The notes: generated from the letters alone by a model not told the origin. 61,031 nt of DNA from Robinsoniella sp. (GCA_022788205.1 JALEVQ010000105.1:1-61031); one strand, 5' to 3'; shown: positions 31,260 through 41,394, counted from the stretch's first letter. Numbers and translations: made by a program.

Positions 31260-31501
31260 AAGTTTTAGACAATTTGCTCGGTGGCGGATGCTAGCGCAGC
31301 CCTCACATCGGAAGCCTCGCTATCGTCACCGGAACCTTGTTTTTGCCTCTCTAGTAGTCGCAAGGTTCTACGTTGTAGGTTGTTTTTTGTACAAGAAAAA
31401 CATTGTGTGATGACATGGCATACACGATGACATACAAGATACTCTGTCAACGCTTTTTGGAGCAAGAGGATGAAAATTGAAAAATAAGATGTCTGGCAGA
31501 C
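31260..31501. other. Gene-free stretch with a GC-rich structured segment
   Basis: No gene is supported. At 31275-31345 the sequence is clearly more GC-rich than its surroundings. It is bounded by CGGTGGCGGATGCTAGCG and a diverged inverse near CGCTATCGTCACCG, which can form an imperfect stem; GGAACCTTG (about 31341) and CAAGGTTC (about 31371) pair further on. It could be an intergenic repeat or an untranslated RNA. A 66-codon minus frame here (31265-31465) has no ribosome site or protein character. Confidence 0.4.
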
Positions 31502-31549
31502 AGGGTTGCTGCAAAAAGAAAAATCTTTTTGTGGCAGCCTTGTTTTTTT
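31502..31549 (+). terminator. Strong intrinsic terminator
   Basis: GGTTGCTGCAAAAAG pairs with CTTTTTGTGGCAGCC around a short A-rich loop, followed by a run of seven T. The T-run merges into the first repeat of the PhoP-box-like site. Confidence 0.85.
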
Positions 31550-31574
31550 ACATAGATTTTACATTGCCTTTACA
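31547..31574 (+). promoter_or_regulatory. PhoP-box-like direct repeats before the Na/Pi-ppk operon
   Basis: TTTACA occurs at 31547, 31558 and 31569, exactly 11 bases apart. Direct TT(A/T)ACA repeats with 11-base period are the Gram-positive PhoP operator form. It sits about 100 bases before a phosphate transporter gene. A -10-like TTTAAT follows at about 31606. Confidence 0.65.
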
Positions 31575-31671
31575 ATAACACGATAGAAGGAAAAAAGGGT
31601 CCATGCTTTAATGTTGAAGGATAGGTTTTTATGAAGATTTATGTCGCAAAAGCGGCGGAATGGAGATTAAG

Positions 31672-33357
31672 ATGAACGAGACATTAAAGATTGTATTTGG
31701 ATTGTTTGGAGGACTGGCGATTTTCATTTTTGGAATGAATATGATGAGTGAATGTCTGCAAAAGGCAGCAGGCGAAAAAATGAAAACGATTCTGTCAATG
31801 CTCACGAAAAATCCTGTGCTCGGCGTGCTGGCTGGTGCTATCACAACCGCAGTGCTGCAGAGTAGTAGCGCGACAACCGTAATGGCGATCGGTTTTGTGA
31901 GTGCAGGACTTATGAATCTGCCGCAAGCGATTTCGATTATACTGGGCGCAAACATCGGTACAACGATGACTGCGCAGATTATCGCATTTAAGATCAGCGA
32001 TTATATCTATGTGTTGATTTTTGCTGGTTTCCTGATATCTTTTATCGTGAAATCACAGAAAATCAAAAATATTGGACAGACGATTTTTGCATTTGGACTG
32101 CTGTTTCTTGGGATAGAGACGATGGGAAGCGTCATGAAGCCATTGGCATCCAGTGATTTCTTTATTGATCTGATCGGAAAAGTAGCGGATATCCCGGTTT
32201 TAGGCATCGCTGTCGGTACATTGATGACTCTGGTGGTACAGAGCAGTAGTGCGACGATTGCTGTTCTGCAGAATTTCGCATCGCAGGCGGGACCAGATGG
32301 AGTGACGAGTGTCATCGGACTTACCGGAGCGATCCCGATTCTTCTGGGCGATAATATTGGAACGACGATCACTGCACTGCTCGCAAGTGTCGGTCAGAGC
32401 AAGGATGCAAAGCGGACTGCGCTGGCACACTGCATTTTTAATATTTCAGGCTCCCTTTTATTTATCTGGTTTATAAGTCCATATGCGAAGATCATCCAAA
32501 TGATCTCCCCAAAAGGACCGGAAGTGGAAGTCATCTCAAGACAGATCGCCAACGCCCACACAGGATTTAACCTGACCATGACGATTATCTGGATTCCTCT
32601 GATTTGGCTGATGGTAAAAATTGTCATGAGACTGATTCCAGATAAGAAGGAAAAATATATTTTAAATCCGGCAGCTCCTAAATTTTTGGATGAAAAGCTG
32701 ATCGGACAGCCGGTGGCAGCAATGCATCTGGTGTCAAAAGAAGTGATCCGCTGCAGCGAATTGGTGGAAGAGATGCTCACAGAAGTGAAAGATCTTGCAG
32801 ATAAGGATGACTATCTTATCATGAATCATATCGAGGAGAAGGCAGGGATTGTGCGGAATCTGAGTGATCAGATCAATGATTATTTTGCCTCGATCTTCTC
32901 AGAAGGTGTTCTCAATGAGGAACAGGCGACCCAGGCAACCGGAATCATGTATATCTTGTGTGATATCGACCGCATCGGAGGTTTGTGCAAAGAGATCATG
33001 GAAAACATTGTGGAGAGCAGTGAGAAGAAGCAGAAGTATTCAGAGGATGCAATGCAGGAATTAAAGAAATCGGTCGGGCTGATTCTGGAGATGTACTCGG
33101 AGGCAATGCAGACGATTATCACAGGAAAAGATTCCAGTATTCTCCACAACCAAAAAGAAGAAGTGATGCAGCTCGATGATGAGATGCGCAAGGCGCACAT
33201 GGAACGTGTGGGAAAAGGAAAATGCGATGCAACGCTTACTGCGGCATATAATACACTGCTTCATAATATCGATCGTCTGGGAAACAGCTGTGTCAATCTT
33301 GCGGAGACCGCTGTCAAACATGTAGACTTTTATATGTTTTTGGAGGAGACGGCATAG
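31672..33357 (+). CDS. Na/Pi cotransporter family protein with PhoU-like tail
   Basis: A 561-residue membrane protein. Two inverted membrane modules each carry the family signature QSSSAT (near 63 and 192), with NIGTT after each, over about 1-330. Residues about 370-555 are helical and PhoU-like. NptA-type proteins move phosphate with sodium; a YjbB-like export role is also known. ATG 31672 is taken because GGAG lies 6 bases before it; ATG 31660 has no site. Next to polyphosphate kinase and behind a Pho-type box, it should serve phosphate homeostasis. Confidence 0.9.
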   Translation: MNETLKIVFGLFGGLAIFIFGMNMMSECLQKAAGEKMKTILSMLTKNPVLGVLAGAITTAVLQSSSATTVMAIGFVSAGLMNLPQAISIILGANIGTTMTAQIIAFKISDYIYVLIFAGFLISFIVKSQKIKNIGQTIFAFGLLFLGIETMGSVMKPLASSDFFIDLIGKVADIPVLGIAVGTLMTLVVQSSSATIAVLQNFASQAGPDGVTSVIGLTGAIPILLGDNIGTTITALLASVGQSKDAKRTALAHCIFNISGSLLFIWFISPYAKIIQMISPKGPEVEVISRQIANAHTGFNLTMTIIWIPLIWLMVKIVMRLIPDKKEKYILNPAAPKFLDEKLIGQPVAAMHLVSKEVIRCSELVEEMLTEVKDLADKDDYLIMNHIEEKAGIVRNLSDQINDYFASIFSEGVLNEEQATQATGIMYILCDIDRIGGLCKEIMENIVESSEKKQKYSEDAMQELKKSVGLILEMYSEAMQTIITGKDSSILHNQKEEVMQLDDEMRKAHMERVGKGKCDATLTAAYNTLLHNIDRLGNSCVNLAETAVKHVDFYMFLEETA

Positions 33358-33386
33358 GCGGGAAATCAAAGTAGAGGAGATTCACA

Positions 33387-35450
33387 ATGAACAATAGAGA
33401 TTGCTATACAAACAGAGAGTTATCATGGATGCAGTTTAACGAGAGAGTGCTCAACGAAGCCGGAAATCCAAGGGTACCGCTGGCAGAGCGCCTGACCTTC
33501 GCATCGATTTATCAGTCAAATCTGGATGAGTTTTTTATGGTGAGAGTCGGCACGCTGATGATGCAGATGCGCGCAAATGAGGAGGTTCGCGAGAATAAGA
33601 CGAACATGACCAGTGAAGAGCAGGTCATGGCAATCTTAAAACGCACCAGAGAACTGGAGAAGAAAAAGGCAAAAATCTATGAGCAGCTGATGGGAGAGCT
33701 GGAGCCGCAGGGTGTGAGAATCATCAATTTCAACAAGCTTTCGAGCGAGGAAGGTGCTCTGCTGGAACAATATTTTGACAATCATATTGCACCGTTTCTC
33801 TCTCCTATGATTATCGGAAAACAGCAGCCGTTCCCGTTTTTGAACAACAGACAGCTCTATGCTGTTGTCCTTTTAGAAACCAAAAACGGAAAGAGGAAAA
33901 TTGGAATTGTGCCGTGCACCAACAGTGTATTTAAGCGGCTGATCGAGATTCCTTCCAGACCGGGAACTTTCATGCTGTGCGAGGAATTGATTCTTCATTT
34001 TGTCTCGAAACTATTTGTTAAATATAAAATTTGTGAGAAATCGATCATGCGGATCACGAGAAACGCGGATATCGATGCGAGTGATGTGTACGATGAGGAT
34101 CTGGATTACCGCGGCATGATGGAACATCTGATCAAACAGAGAACAAGACTCAGCCCGGTGAGATTGGAGCTGAGCAGGGAGATCGATGAGAAAGTCAAGA
34201 AAGACATCGCAGATTTCCTGGGAATCTGTCAAGAACACATTCTGAAAGTAGATACGCCGCTGGATTTATCGTTTGTCTTTCAGCTTCAGGATTTCCTGCG
34301 AAGCAAAACAGAACTGTTCTATGAAAAGAGAAGTCCGAGATGGACACCGGCATTGCGGGCAAAAGAAAGTATTCTGGATCAGGTGGCTAAAAAGGATGTG
34401 CTGCTGTCCTATCCATTTGAGAGCATCAAACCGTTTCTGAGAATGCTGCATGAGGCGGCAGAAGATGACAGTGTAGTCTCGATCAAGATGACCTTGTACC
34501 GTGTCGCTGACAAGAGCAAAGTGATAGATGCCCTTATCGAGGCGGCAGAAAACGGGAAAGAAGTGGTGGTTCTGATTGAGCTGAGAGCGAGATTTGATGA
34601 GGCGAATAACATTGAGATGTCGAGAAGACTCGAAGACGCTGGATGCCGTATTATCTATGGTCTGGGAGAGTACAAGGTTCACTCTAAGCTGTGCCTGATC
34701 ACGAGAAACACAGAGGAGGGGCTTTCGTATATCACACAGATTGGAACGGGAAATTATAATGAAAAGACATCGCGGCTCTATACGGATTTATCGCTTCTCA
34801 CAGGAAATCAGGAGATCGGGGCAGAAGCCGCAAAGGTATTTCAGGCGCTGATGCTCGGGGAGACTGCCGAGGAGACGGATCATCTTCTGGTGGCACCAAA
34901 ATGCTTACAGAATAAAGTGCTTGCCCTGATGGACGAGGAGATTGCAAAAGCAAAGAATGGGCAGGAAGGATATATCGGCGTTAAGATCAATTCCCTGACA
35001 GACAAGGTGATCATAGAAAAACTGATCGAGGCGTCCAAAGCGGGGGTAAAAGTTGAGCTGATTGTGAGAGGAATCTGTTGTCTTGTGCCGGGGATCGAGG
35101 GAAAGACAGATCACATCACCGTTGTCAGTGTTGTGGGAAGATTTCTGGAACATTCCAGAATTTACAGATTTGGAACGGGAGATCAGGATAAAATTTACAT
35201 TGCTTCCGCAGATTTCATGACGAGAAATACCGTACGAAGAGTGGAGGTGGCAGTGCCGATCTATGACGAGGCGATCAAACAGAGACTGCGCCATATTTTT
35301 GACACTATCATGGCGGACGATGAGAAAGGAAAGATTCAGACCAGCGAGAGACTGTATGTGGACCGCGATTTGGGAGAGGAAAAATTGAATTCGCAGGAAT
35401 TCTTTTATGAGGAGGCGTACCGGGCAGAGGCAGAACGGGAAACCTTTTGA
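33387..35450 (+). CDS. ppk: Polyphosphate kinase 1
   Basis: Makes polyphosphate from ATP at the cell membrane. The 687-residue PPK1 shows the N-terminal NRELSWMQFNERVL and NLDEFFMVRVG, the middle domain, and the two phospholipase-D-like C-terminal domains. The autophosphorylated His432 is in YKVHSKLCLI, the second His589 in LEHSRIYRF, and the substrate loop around GTGNYNEKTSRLYTDLSLL. It is 29 bases after the phosphate transporter in one operon, coupling uptake with storage. A long hairpin without T-run follows. Confidence 0.95.
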   Translation: MNNRDCYTNRELSWMQFNERVLNEAGNPRVPLAERLTFASIYQSNLDEFFMVRVGTLMMQMRANEEVRENKTNMTSEEQVMAILKRTRELEKKKAKIYEQLMGELEPQGVRIINFNKLSSEEGALLEQYFDNHIAPFLSPMIIGKQQPFPFLNNRQLYAVVLLETKNGKRKIGIVPCTNSVFKRLIEIPSRPGTFMLCEELILHFVSKLFVKYKICEKSIMRITRNADIDASDVYDEDLDYRGMMEHLIKQRTRLSPVRLELSREIDEKVKKDIADFLGICQEHILKVDTPLDLSFVFQLQDFLRSKTELFYEKRSPRWTPALRAKESILDQVAKKDVLLSYPFESIKPFLRMLHEAAEDDSVVSIKMTLYRVADKSKVIDALIEAAENGKEVVVLIELRARFDEANNIEMSRRLEDAGCRIIYGLGEYKVHSKLCLITRNTEEGLSYITQIGTGNYNEKTSRLYTDLSLLTGNQEIGAEAAKVFQALMLGETAEETDHLLVAPKCLQNKVLALMDEEIAKAKNGQEGYIGVKINSLTDKVIIEKLIEASKAGVKVELIVRGICCLVPGIEGKTDHITVVSVVGRFLEHSRIYRFGTGDQDKIYIASADFMTRNTVRRVEVAVPIYDEAIKQRLRHIFDTIMADDEKGKIQTSERLYVDRDLGEEKLNSQEFFYEEAYRAEAERETF

Positions 35451-35477
35451 CGGATTGTGATATATGAAAAATGAGAT

Positions 35478-35529
35478 GGGGATGTTGCAGAAAGAAGATT
35501 TTGATATCAAATCTTTTTGCAGCATCCCC
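35478..35529. repeat. Inverted repeat after ppk
   Basis: GGGGATGTTGCAGAAAG and CTTTTTGCAGCATCCCC pair almost fully around an AT-rich loop. No T-run follows, so it may stabilise the 3' end of the ppk transcript and not act as an intrinsic terminator. Confidence 0.6.
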
Positions 35530-35655
35530 TGATTTGCGTGGAAAGGGAAATGAAAGAAAAGCAGGAAAATGTGGTTGAGAGAATTGTGTCTTGCATTTAT
35601 AATGGAGCTATGCGAAAAAAGATGGATAGTAAGCTGTTACAGGAGGAAAATTACG

Positions 35656-36879
35656 ATGAAGTATGATTTTACGTCGATTATGGAGCGACATGGCAAGGAT
35701 GCGATTGCGGTGGAGAGTATAGGAAAAAATGATGGAACTGGTTTTGCGCCGGATGCGCCGAAGGAAGGGTTTGATGTGATCCCGATGTGGGTGGCGGACA
35801 TGAACTTTCCGACTGTCCCTACGGTTCCGGAGGCAATTATTGAGCGGGCGAAACATCCGGCATATGGATATTTTTCACTGACGGAGGAATATTTTCAGTC
35901 GATTATTCGGTGGCATGAGAGGAGAAATGGTGTCACTGGTCTCAGTGCAGAATGCATCGGATATGAAAACGGAGTGTTAGGAGGGGTGATCTCTGCTCTG
36001 ACTGCGTTTGCAGCGCCTGGGGATGCAGTGCTGCTTCACAGCCCTACTTACATTGGGTTTACGAGAAGTATTGAAAACAATGGATTTGAGATTGTACACA
36101 GTCCGCTTACGCGCGATGAAAATGGAATCTGGAGAATGGATTATGAGGATATGGACCGGAAACTGAAGGAGAATGAGATCCATGTCGCTGTCTTTTGCAG
36201 TCCGCATAATCCGTGCGGTCGTGTCTGGGAGCGATGGGAGCTGGAGCGGGCGATGGAGGTCTATAAGGCAAATGATTGTGTGGTGATCTCCGACGAAATC
36301 TGGTCAGATATTCTGTTGAATGGTCACAGGCATATTCCACTCCAGTCGGTCAGTGAGGATGCGCGCAGAAGGACGATCGCGCTGTACGCGCCGAGCAAGA
36401 CGTTTAATATGTCCGGAATGATCGGAAGCTACCACATTATCTATGACAAATATCTGCGCGACCGCGTGCGGGCAAAGAGCAGCAAGCCGCATTACAATGA
36501 TATGAATGTGCTGTCCATGCATGCACTGATCGGCGCCTATAAGCCGGAAGGATATGAGTGGGTCGATGAGCTGTGCCAGGTTTTGAGCGGAAACATCAAT
36601 TTTGCGTGCGATTATATCGCAAATCACTTTGAAGGCGTGAAAGTGAGCAAGCCGCAGGGAACATATATGCTGTTTTTGGATTGCCGCGAATGGTGTGAGG
36701 CAAATGGAAAAACGATGGATGAATTAGAGAAGGCAGGATGGGATGTCGGCGTAGCATGGCAGGATGGAAGAATGTTCCATGATCCTTATGCGATACGGAT
36801 GAACCTGGCGCTTCCGCTCAGCCGTGTGCAGGAGGCGTTTGCGCGGCTGGATCGCTACGTTTTCCACAATATGGAGTGA
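35656..36879 (+). CDS. PatB/MalY-type PLP-dependent C-S lyase
   Basis: A 407-residue fold-type I PLP enzyme of the MalY/PatB branch of aminotransferases. MWVADMNFPTVPTV near the start, SPHNPCGRVW (182-191), ISDEIWSD (211-218) and the PLP lysine Lys248 in APSKTFN are family marks. It probably cleaves cystathionine or cysteine to pyruvate, ammonia and thiol, although transaminase activity cannot be excluded. ATG 35656 has AGGAGG 9 bases upstream; the open frame from 35569 runs through noncoding sequence. It precedes sbcDC but is not functionally linked. Confidence 0.9.
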   Translation: MKYDFTSIMERHGKDAIAVESIGKNDGTGFAPDAPKEGFDVIPMWVADMNFPTVPTVPEAIIERAKHPAYGYFSLTEEYFQSIIRWHERRNGVTGLSAECIGYENGVLGGVISALTAFAAPGDAVLLHSPTYIGFTRSIENNGFEIVHSPLTRDENGIWRMDYEDMDRKLKENEIHVAVFCSPHNPCGRVWERWELERAMEVYKANDCVVISDEIWSDILLNGHRHIPLQSVSEDARRRTIALYAPSKTFNMSGMIGSYHIIYDKYLRDRVRAKSSKPHYNDMNVLSMHALIGAYKPEGYEWVDELCQVLSGNINFACDYIANHFEGVKVSKPQGTYMLFLDCREWCEANGKTMDELEKAGWDVGVAWQDGRMFHDPYAIRMNLALPLSRVQEAFARLDRYVFHNME

Positions 36880-36900
36880 TCATAAAAAAGGAGATGGAGC

Positions 36901-38037
36901 ATGAAATGGATGCATTTGTCAGACCTTCACATTGGAAAAAGGGTACATGAATTTTCTATGATGGAGGATCAAAAGGATATACTGAGGAAGATCCTGGAAG
37001 TGATCGGGAGAGAAAAAGTCGATGGAGTGATTATTGCGGGGGATATTTATGACAAACCGGTTCCCTCGGCGGAAGCAGTGCAGGTACTTGATAACTTCCT
37101 GACACAGCTGGCACGCCGTCACATCCCGGTGTTTGCTGTGAGCGGGAACCATGATTCAGCGGAGCGCGTGGCATTTGGGGCGCAGTTTATGAGCGCGGGA
37201 GGCGTCTATCTGTCGCCGGTCTATGACGGAAATGTGCGAAAGATCTGTCTTTCGGATGCGTATGGGCAGGTGTGGGTGTATCTTTTGCCGTTTGTGAAGC
37301 CGGCGACGGTGCGCCATGCCTTTGAGGAGGAGAAAATAGAGAGCTACCAGGATGCAGTGGAGGCGGCAATCAGACACATGGAGGTGGATACGGATCAGAG
37401 AAACCTTCTGGTGGCACATCAGTTTGTGACGGGGGCGAGCCGCTGTGAGTCGGAGGAAATCTCTGTGGGTGGTCTCGACAACGTGGATGTGAGCGTGTTT
37501 GATGCGTTTGACTATGTGGCGCTGGGGCATATTCACAGCCCGCAGTATATCGGCAGAGAGACGGTGCGCTATTGCGGCACACCTTTAAAATATTCTTTTT
37601 CGGAGGCAGAGCAGGAAAAAACGGTGACGATCGTGGAGATGGGGAAAAAGGGGGAAGTCTCTGTAAAAGAGATCCCTCTGACCCCGCTGCATGATATGCG
37701 AAAGATTCGCGGGACTTATGAGAATGTGATGGCGCGCTCTTTCTATCAGGAAATCAACAGGGAAGATTACATACAGATTACGCTGACAGATGAGGAAGAT
37801 GTACTGGATGCCCAGCAGAGACTGCGATCCGTTTATCCCAACTTGATGAGACTGGAGTACGATAATCGCAGGACACGCGAACAGCAGAGGATAGACAGTG
37901 CCGAAGCGATAGAGCAAAAATCGGAGCTGGAATTGTTTGAGGAGTTCTATGAGCTCCAGAATAACCAGCCGATGAGTGACAGACAGCGACAATTTTCCCG
38001 GGATCTGATACAAAAGATTTTGGAAAAAGAAGATTGA
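36901..38037 (+). CDS. sbcD: Exonuclease SbcCD subunit D
   Basis: Mre11-type nuclease of the SbcCD complex that opens hairpins and trims DNA ends in repair. The 378 residues show all phosphoesterase motifs: DLHIGK, AGDIYDKP, SGNHDSA, the VAHQF histidine and GHIHSP. The C-terminal capping part is about 260-378. AAGGAG precedes the ATG. It is 25 bases before sbcC, as usual. Confidence 0.95.
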   Translation: MKWMHLSDLHIGKRVHEFSMMEDQKDILRKILEVIGREKVDGVIIAGDIYDKPVPSAEAVQVLDNFLTQLARRHIPVFAVSGNHDSAERVAFGAQFMSAGGVYLSPVYDGNVRKICLSDAYGQVWVYLLPFVKPATVRHAFEEEKIESYQDAVEAAIRHMEVDTDQRNLLVAHQFVTGASRCESEEISVGGLDNVDVSVFDAFDYVALGHIHSPQYIGRETVRYCGTPLKYSFSEAEQEKTVTIVEMGKKGEVSVKEIPLTPLHDMRKIRGTYENVMARSFYQEINREDYIQITLTDEEDVLDAQQRLRSVYPNLMRLEYDNRRTREQQRIDSAEAIEQKSELELFEEFYELQNNQPMSDRQRQFSRDLIQKILEKED

Positions 38038-38062
38038 TTGACGAGTGAAAGGGGAGTGAAAC

Positions 38063-41000
38063 ATGAGACCAGAGAGACTGACGATCAGCGCATTTGGACC
38101 GTATGCAGGGGAGACGGTCATTGACTTTACAAAGTTAAATGGACAGGGACTTTACCTGATCACGGGAGATACCGGGGCTGGAAAGACGACGATTTTTGAC
38201 GCGATCACATTCGCACTGTACGGAGAGGCGAGCGGAAAGGTGCGCGAGGCAGGGATGTTTCGCAGCAAATATGCAAAGGACGATACGGAGACGTATGTGG
38301 ACCTGATTTTTTCTTACCGGGAAAGCAGTTATCGAGTGAGAAGAAACCCAGAGTATCAGCGCCCGAAGAAGCGTGGAAATGGTTTTACCACGGAGAAAGC
38401 GGCGGCAGAGTTGATTTACCCGGATAAACGGCAGCCTGTCACGAAGACCGATGAGGTGACAAGGGCGGTCACGGAGCTGATCGGGTTGGATTACCGCCAG
38501 TTTACGCAGATTGCATTGATTGCGCAGGGGGATTTCCAAAAATTGTTGCTGGCAGATACGAAACAGAGAAGTGACATCTTCCGGCAGATTTTTCACACAG
38601 GTCTGTACCAGAAAGTACAGACAGAATTGAAAGAGGCGGCGAAAGAAAAGAAGCAGGAATATGATGATCTGCGCAGAGGGATTTATCAGTATCTAAGCGG
38701 TGCAGTCTGTGGATCGGATCTGGCACTTGAGGAAGAATTTGAGCAGCTTAAAAGGAAAAAATTTGAGGGGGAAGTCTCAAGAGGTCTGGAGATCCTGAAA
38801 CTTTTGGTGGAAAAGGATCAGGAGGAGCTCGACGAGATGGATGCTCAGATGAAGGAGCTGGAGAAGAAAATTCAGGTGGAAGATCAGCTCCTGGGAAAAG
38901 CAGAAGAGACGCGCAGGCAGAGAGAAAAATTAGAGAAGAGTCAAAAACAGTATGAACAGAGTTATGCTGAATTTCAGCAGGCAAAAAGTGACTGGGAAGC
39001 GGCGAAAAAGGAGAGAGAAAACGGCGAAAACCTGTCGGAATTGATCCGGATAGGGGAGGAAAAAACGGAAAAATACAGGCGGCTTGAAGAAGAACAAGAC
39101 AAATTAGAAGAAAAAGAAAATGCCATCACTCGGATACAGATTCAGAAAGAAGAGAGTGCACGGCAGAAGGATGCACTGCAAGAAGAAATCGAGCAGGATG
39201 GGAGAAAATTGGAGGAGCTGAAAACCGTCGGAGAAGAAAAACAGAGACTGTCAAACGAAGCGCAAAATATAAAAGAGAAAAAAGAGGAACTGCGCAGACT
39301 GCAAGAAAACAAAAAGGAGCAGGAAGAAAATCGACTGGAAGTGAGGAGGCATCTTGAAAAAGATATCCGGCAGCAGCAGGAATATTTGGATGCTCTAGAG
39401 CAGTGTCAGCATCAGATCGAGGAATTACAGGACAGAGAAGTACGCCGTACATCGCTGCGCAATGAGAAAGAGCGTCTGTATGGTCTGATAGATGAGATCA
39501 AGGAGTTAGAGGAAAAAAAACAGGAGCTGTCTGAAAAACAGAGGGCATATGAGGCGTCATCCGAGAAGAAGAACAAGGTGGGTGCAGAGTATAACAGAAT
39601 GGAAAATCTGTTTTGGGATGCACAGGCAGGAATGCTTGCAAGACGCTTAAAAGACGGTGAAAAGTGCCCGGTCTGTGGCTCCATACACCATCCTTCTTTG
39701 GCTGTGCTGCCACAGGCAGTGCCGGAGAGAAAAGCACTCGACAAGAAAAAAAAGGAATTTGACAAGGTCAAAGAAGAGACGGAACGTCTCAGCGCGGAAG
39801 CGAACGTATTGCAAGGGCAGATTCAGGTGGAAAGGGAGAAGATTGCGCAGAAAGCAGAGAAGGTGCTGAAGAAAGAACAGACAGAGCAGTGGAGTGGTGA
39901 GATAGAAAGTCTGCATGCATGTCTGGAACAGCATGGTGAGAAACTCAAGAATCAGGAGATACAGCTGAAAAAAGAGATTGATAAATGTGCAAACCTGAGG
40001 ACAGAGGAGAAAAAGCTTGAGAAAGAGAGAGCCGAAATCCAGAATCGCATACAGGAGCAGAAACAAAAGCTTGGAGAGCTGGAAGGGCGATGCGCGGAGA
40101 CGGATAGAAATATAACAAAGTGTCTTGCGGCGCTTGAAAAATGGTGGCAGGATTTTGAATGGCATGTGGAAAGCATGGGTCAGGAAGAGCGAAAGGAAGC
40201 CACAGAACGCGCAGAAACGCTGCTGTGTGAAAAGCTGGAAAAGCTTGAAAAGGAAATCAGAGAGAACCAGAAAAAAGAAAAGCAGAGGCGGCAGTTAGAG
40301 AAGAAACTTCCAGAAAAGAAGACGAGAGTACAAGAGCAGGAACAAGAAATTCAGCGCCAGGAAAAGGAACTGGTAAAATTTCGGACACAGTGCCAGGAAA
40401 TCGAGAAAAATGTGATGCAGATGCAGCAAGAGTTAGGAGAAGGGTCAAAAGAAGAGATCGAGGAGAAGACACAATTCTACCGGCGAAAAAAGCAAGAGAT
40501 AGATCAGACATATGAACAGGCAGAGAGGAAGTATCTGAACTGTCAAAAAGAAGAGAGCGAGCAAAAAGCGTGTCTTGAGATGCTGCAAGATCAGATCCAG
40601 GCAGCGGGAGATCTAGAGGAGGAAGAGATCAAAATCAGGAAACAAAAACTGATGCGGCAGAAAAGTGAGCTGAGCGAGAAGAGGACAGAGCGATACGCGG
40701 AGGAAAAGAAAAATAGTGAGATTTACAGCGCAGTCTGTGGACAGCAGGAGAAGCTGAGCATGGTCGAGCAGGAGTATATCTGGGTGAAAGCTTTGTCGGA
40801 CACGGCAAATGGAACGTTAAATGGAAAGCGAAAGATTGAGCTGGAGACTTATATCCAGATGACGTATTTTGACCGGATCTTGAGGAGGGCAAATATCAGA
40901 TTGCTGACGATGAGCAGCGGGCAGTATGAGCTGAAGCGTCAGGAAGACGGGGAGAGCAGACAAGGCAAAGCAGGCTTGGAGCTGAATGTGATCGACCATT

Positions 41001-41380
41001 ACAATGCGAGCGAGCGAAGCGTCAAGACACTCTCAGGAGGGGAGTCTTTTCAGGCATCCCTCTCCCTTGCGCTGGGACTTGCAGATGAAATTCAGTGTTG
41101 TGCGGGAGGAATTCAGCTGGAGTCCATGTTTGTGGATGAAGGGTTTGGATCACTCGACGAGGAAGCTTTAAATCAGGCGATGAGTGCCTTGCACAGCCTG
41201 ACGCAGGGAAACCGGATGGTGGGGATCATCTCGCATGTCTCAGAGCTGAAGGACAGGATTGAGAATAAGATGATTGTGAGAAAAAATAGAAATGGAGATG
41301 GCATAGGAAGCAGTGTCGAAATAATTGGCGGTTTTGCTTTTCCGGCATATATTGATATTGTAAAAAGATCAAATATATAA
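38063..41380 (+). CDS. sbcC: Exonuclease SbcCD subunit C
   Basis: Rad50-type ATPase of 1105 residues. Walker A GDTGAGKTT lies near residue 38, followed by two long coiled-coil arms rich in Glu, Lys and Gln that meet at the zinc hook CPVC (535-538). The signature LSGGESFQASLSLALGLAD and Walker B MFVDEGFGSLDEEAL are near the end. It ends with an extra hydrophobic tail, GGFAFPAYIDIVKRSNI, after the usual SHVSELKDRI. It works with SbcD as DNA-end nuclease. Confidence 0.95.
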   Translation: MRPERLTISAFGPYAGETVIDFTKLNGQGLYLITGDTGAGKTTIFDAITFALYGEASGKVREAGMFRSKYAKDDTETYVDLIFSYRESSYRVRRNPEYQRPKKRGNGFTTEKAAAELIYPDKRQPVTKTDEVTRAVTELIGLDYRQFTQIALIAQGDFQKLLLADTKQRSDIFRQIFHTGLYQKVQTELKEAAKEKKQEYDDLRRGIYQYLSGAVCGSDLALEEEFEQLKRKKFEGEVSRGLEILKLLVEKDQEELDEMDAQMKELEKKIQVEDQLLGKAEETRRQREKLEKSQKQYEQSYAEFQQAKSDWEAAKKERENGENLSELIRIGEEKTEKYRRLEEEQDKLEEKENAITRIQIQKEESARQKDALQEEIEQDGRKLEELKTVGEEKQRLSNEAQNIKEKKEELRRLQENKKEQEENRLEVRRHLEKDIRQQQEYLDALEQCQHQIEELQDREVRRTSLRNEKERLYGLIDEIKELEEKKQELSEKQRAYEASSEKKNKVGAEYNRMENLFWDAQAGMLARRLKDGEKCPVCGSIHHPSLAVLPQAVPERKALDKKKKEFDKVKEETERLSAEANVLQGQIQVEREKIAQKAEKVLKKEQTEQWSGEIESLHACLEQHGEKLKNQEIQLKKEIDKCANLRTEEKKLEKERAEIQNRIQEQKQKLGELEGRCAETDRNITKCLAALEKWWQDFEWHVESMGQEERKEATERAETLLCEKLEKLEKEIRENQKKEKQRRQLEKKLPEKKTRVQEQEQEIQRQEKELVKFRTQCQEIEKNVMQMQQELGEGSKEEIEEKTQFYRRKKQEIDQTYEQAERKYLNCQKEESEQKACLEMLQDQIQAAGDLEEEEIKIRKQKLMRQKSELSEKRTERYAEEKKNSEIYSAVCGQQEKLSMVEQEYIWVKALSDTANGTLNGKRKIELETYIQMTYFDRILRRANIRLLTMSSGQYELKRQEDGESRQGKAGLELNVIDHYNASERSVKTLSGGESFQASLSLALGLADEIQCCAGGIQLESMFVDEGFGSLDEEALNQAMSALHSLTQGNRMVGIISHVSELKDRIENKMIVRKNRNGDGIGSSVEIIGGFAFPAYIDIVKRSNI

Positions 41381-41394
41381 AGGTATGAGAGAGA

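Noticed and set aside
31265-31465. 66-codon minus-strand frame
   Set aside because: No ribosome site, low-complexity composition, and it covers the structured GC-rich segment; treated as noncoding.
35478-35529. Hairpin after ppk as an intrinsic terminator
   Set aside because: The stem is strong but no T-run follows on either strand, so only an inverted repeat is reported.
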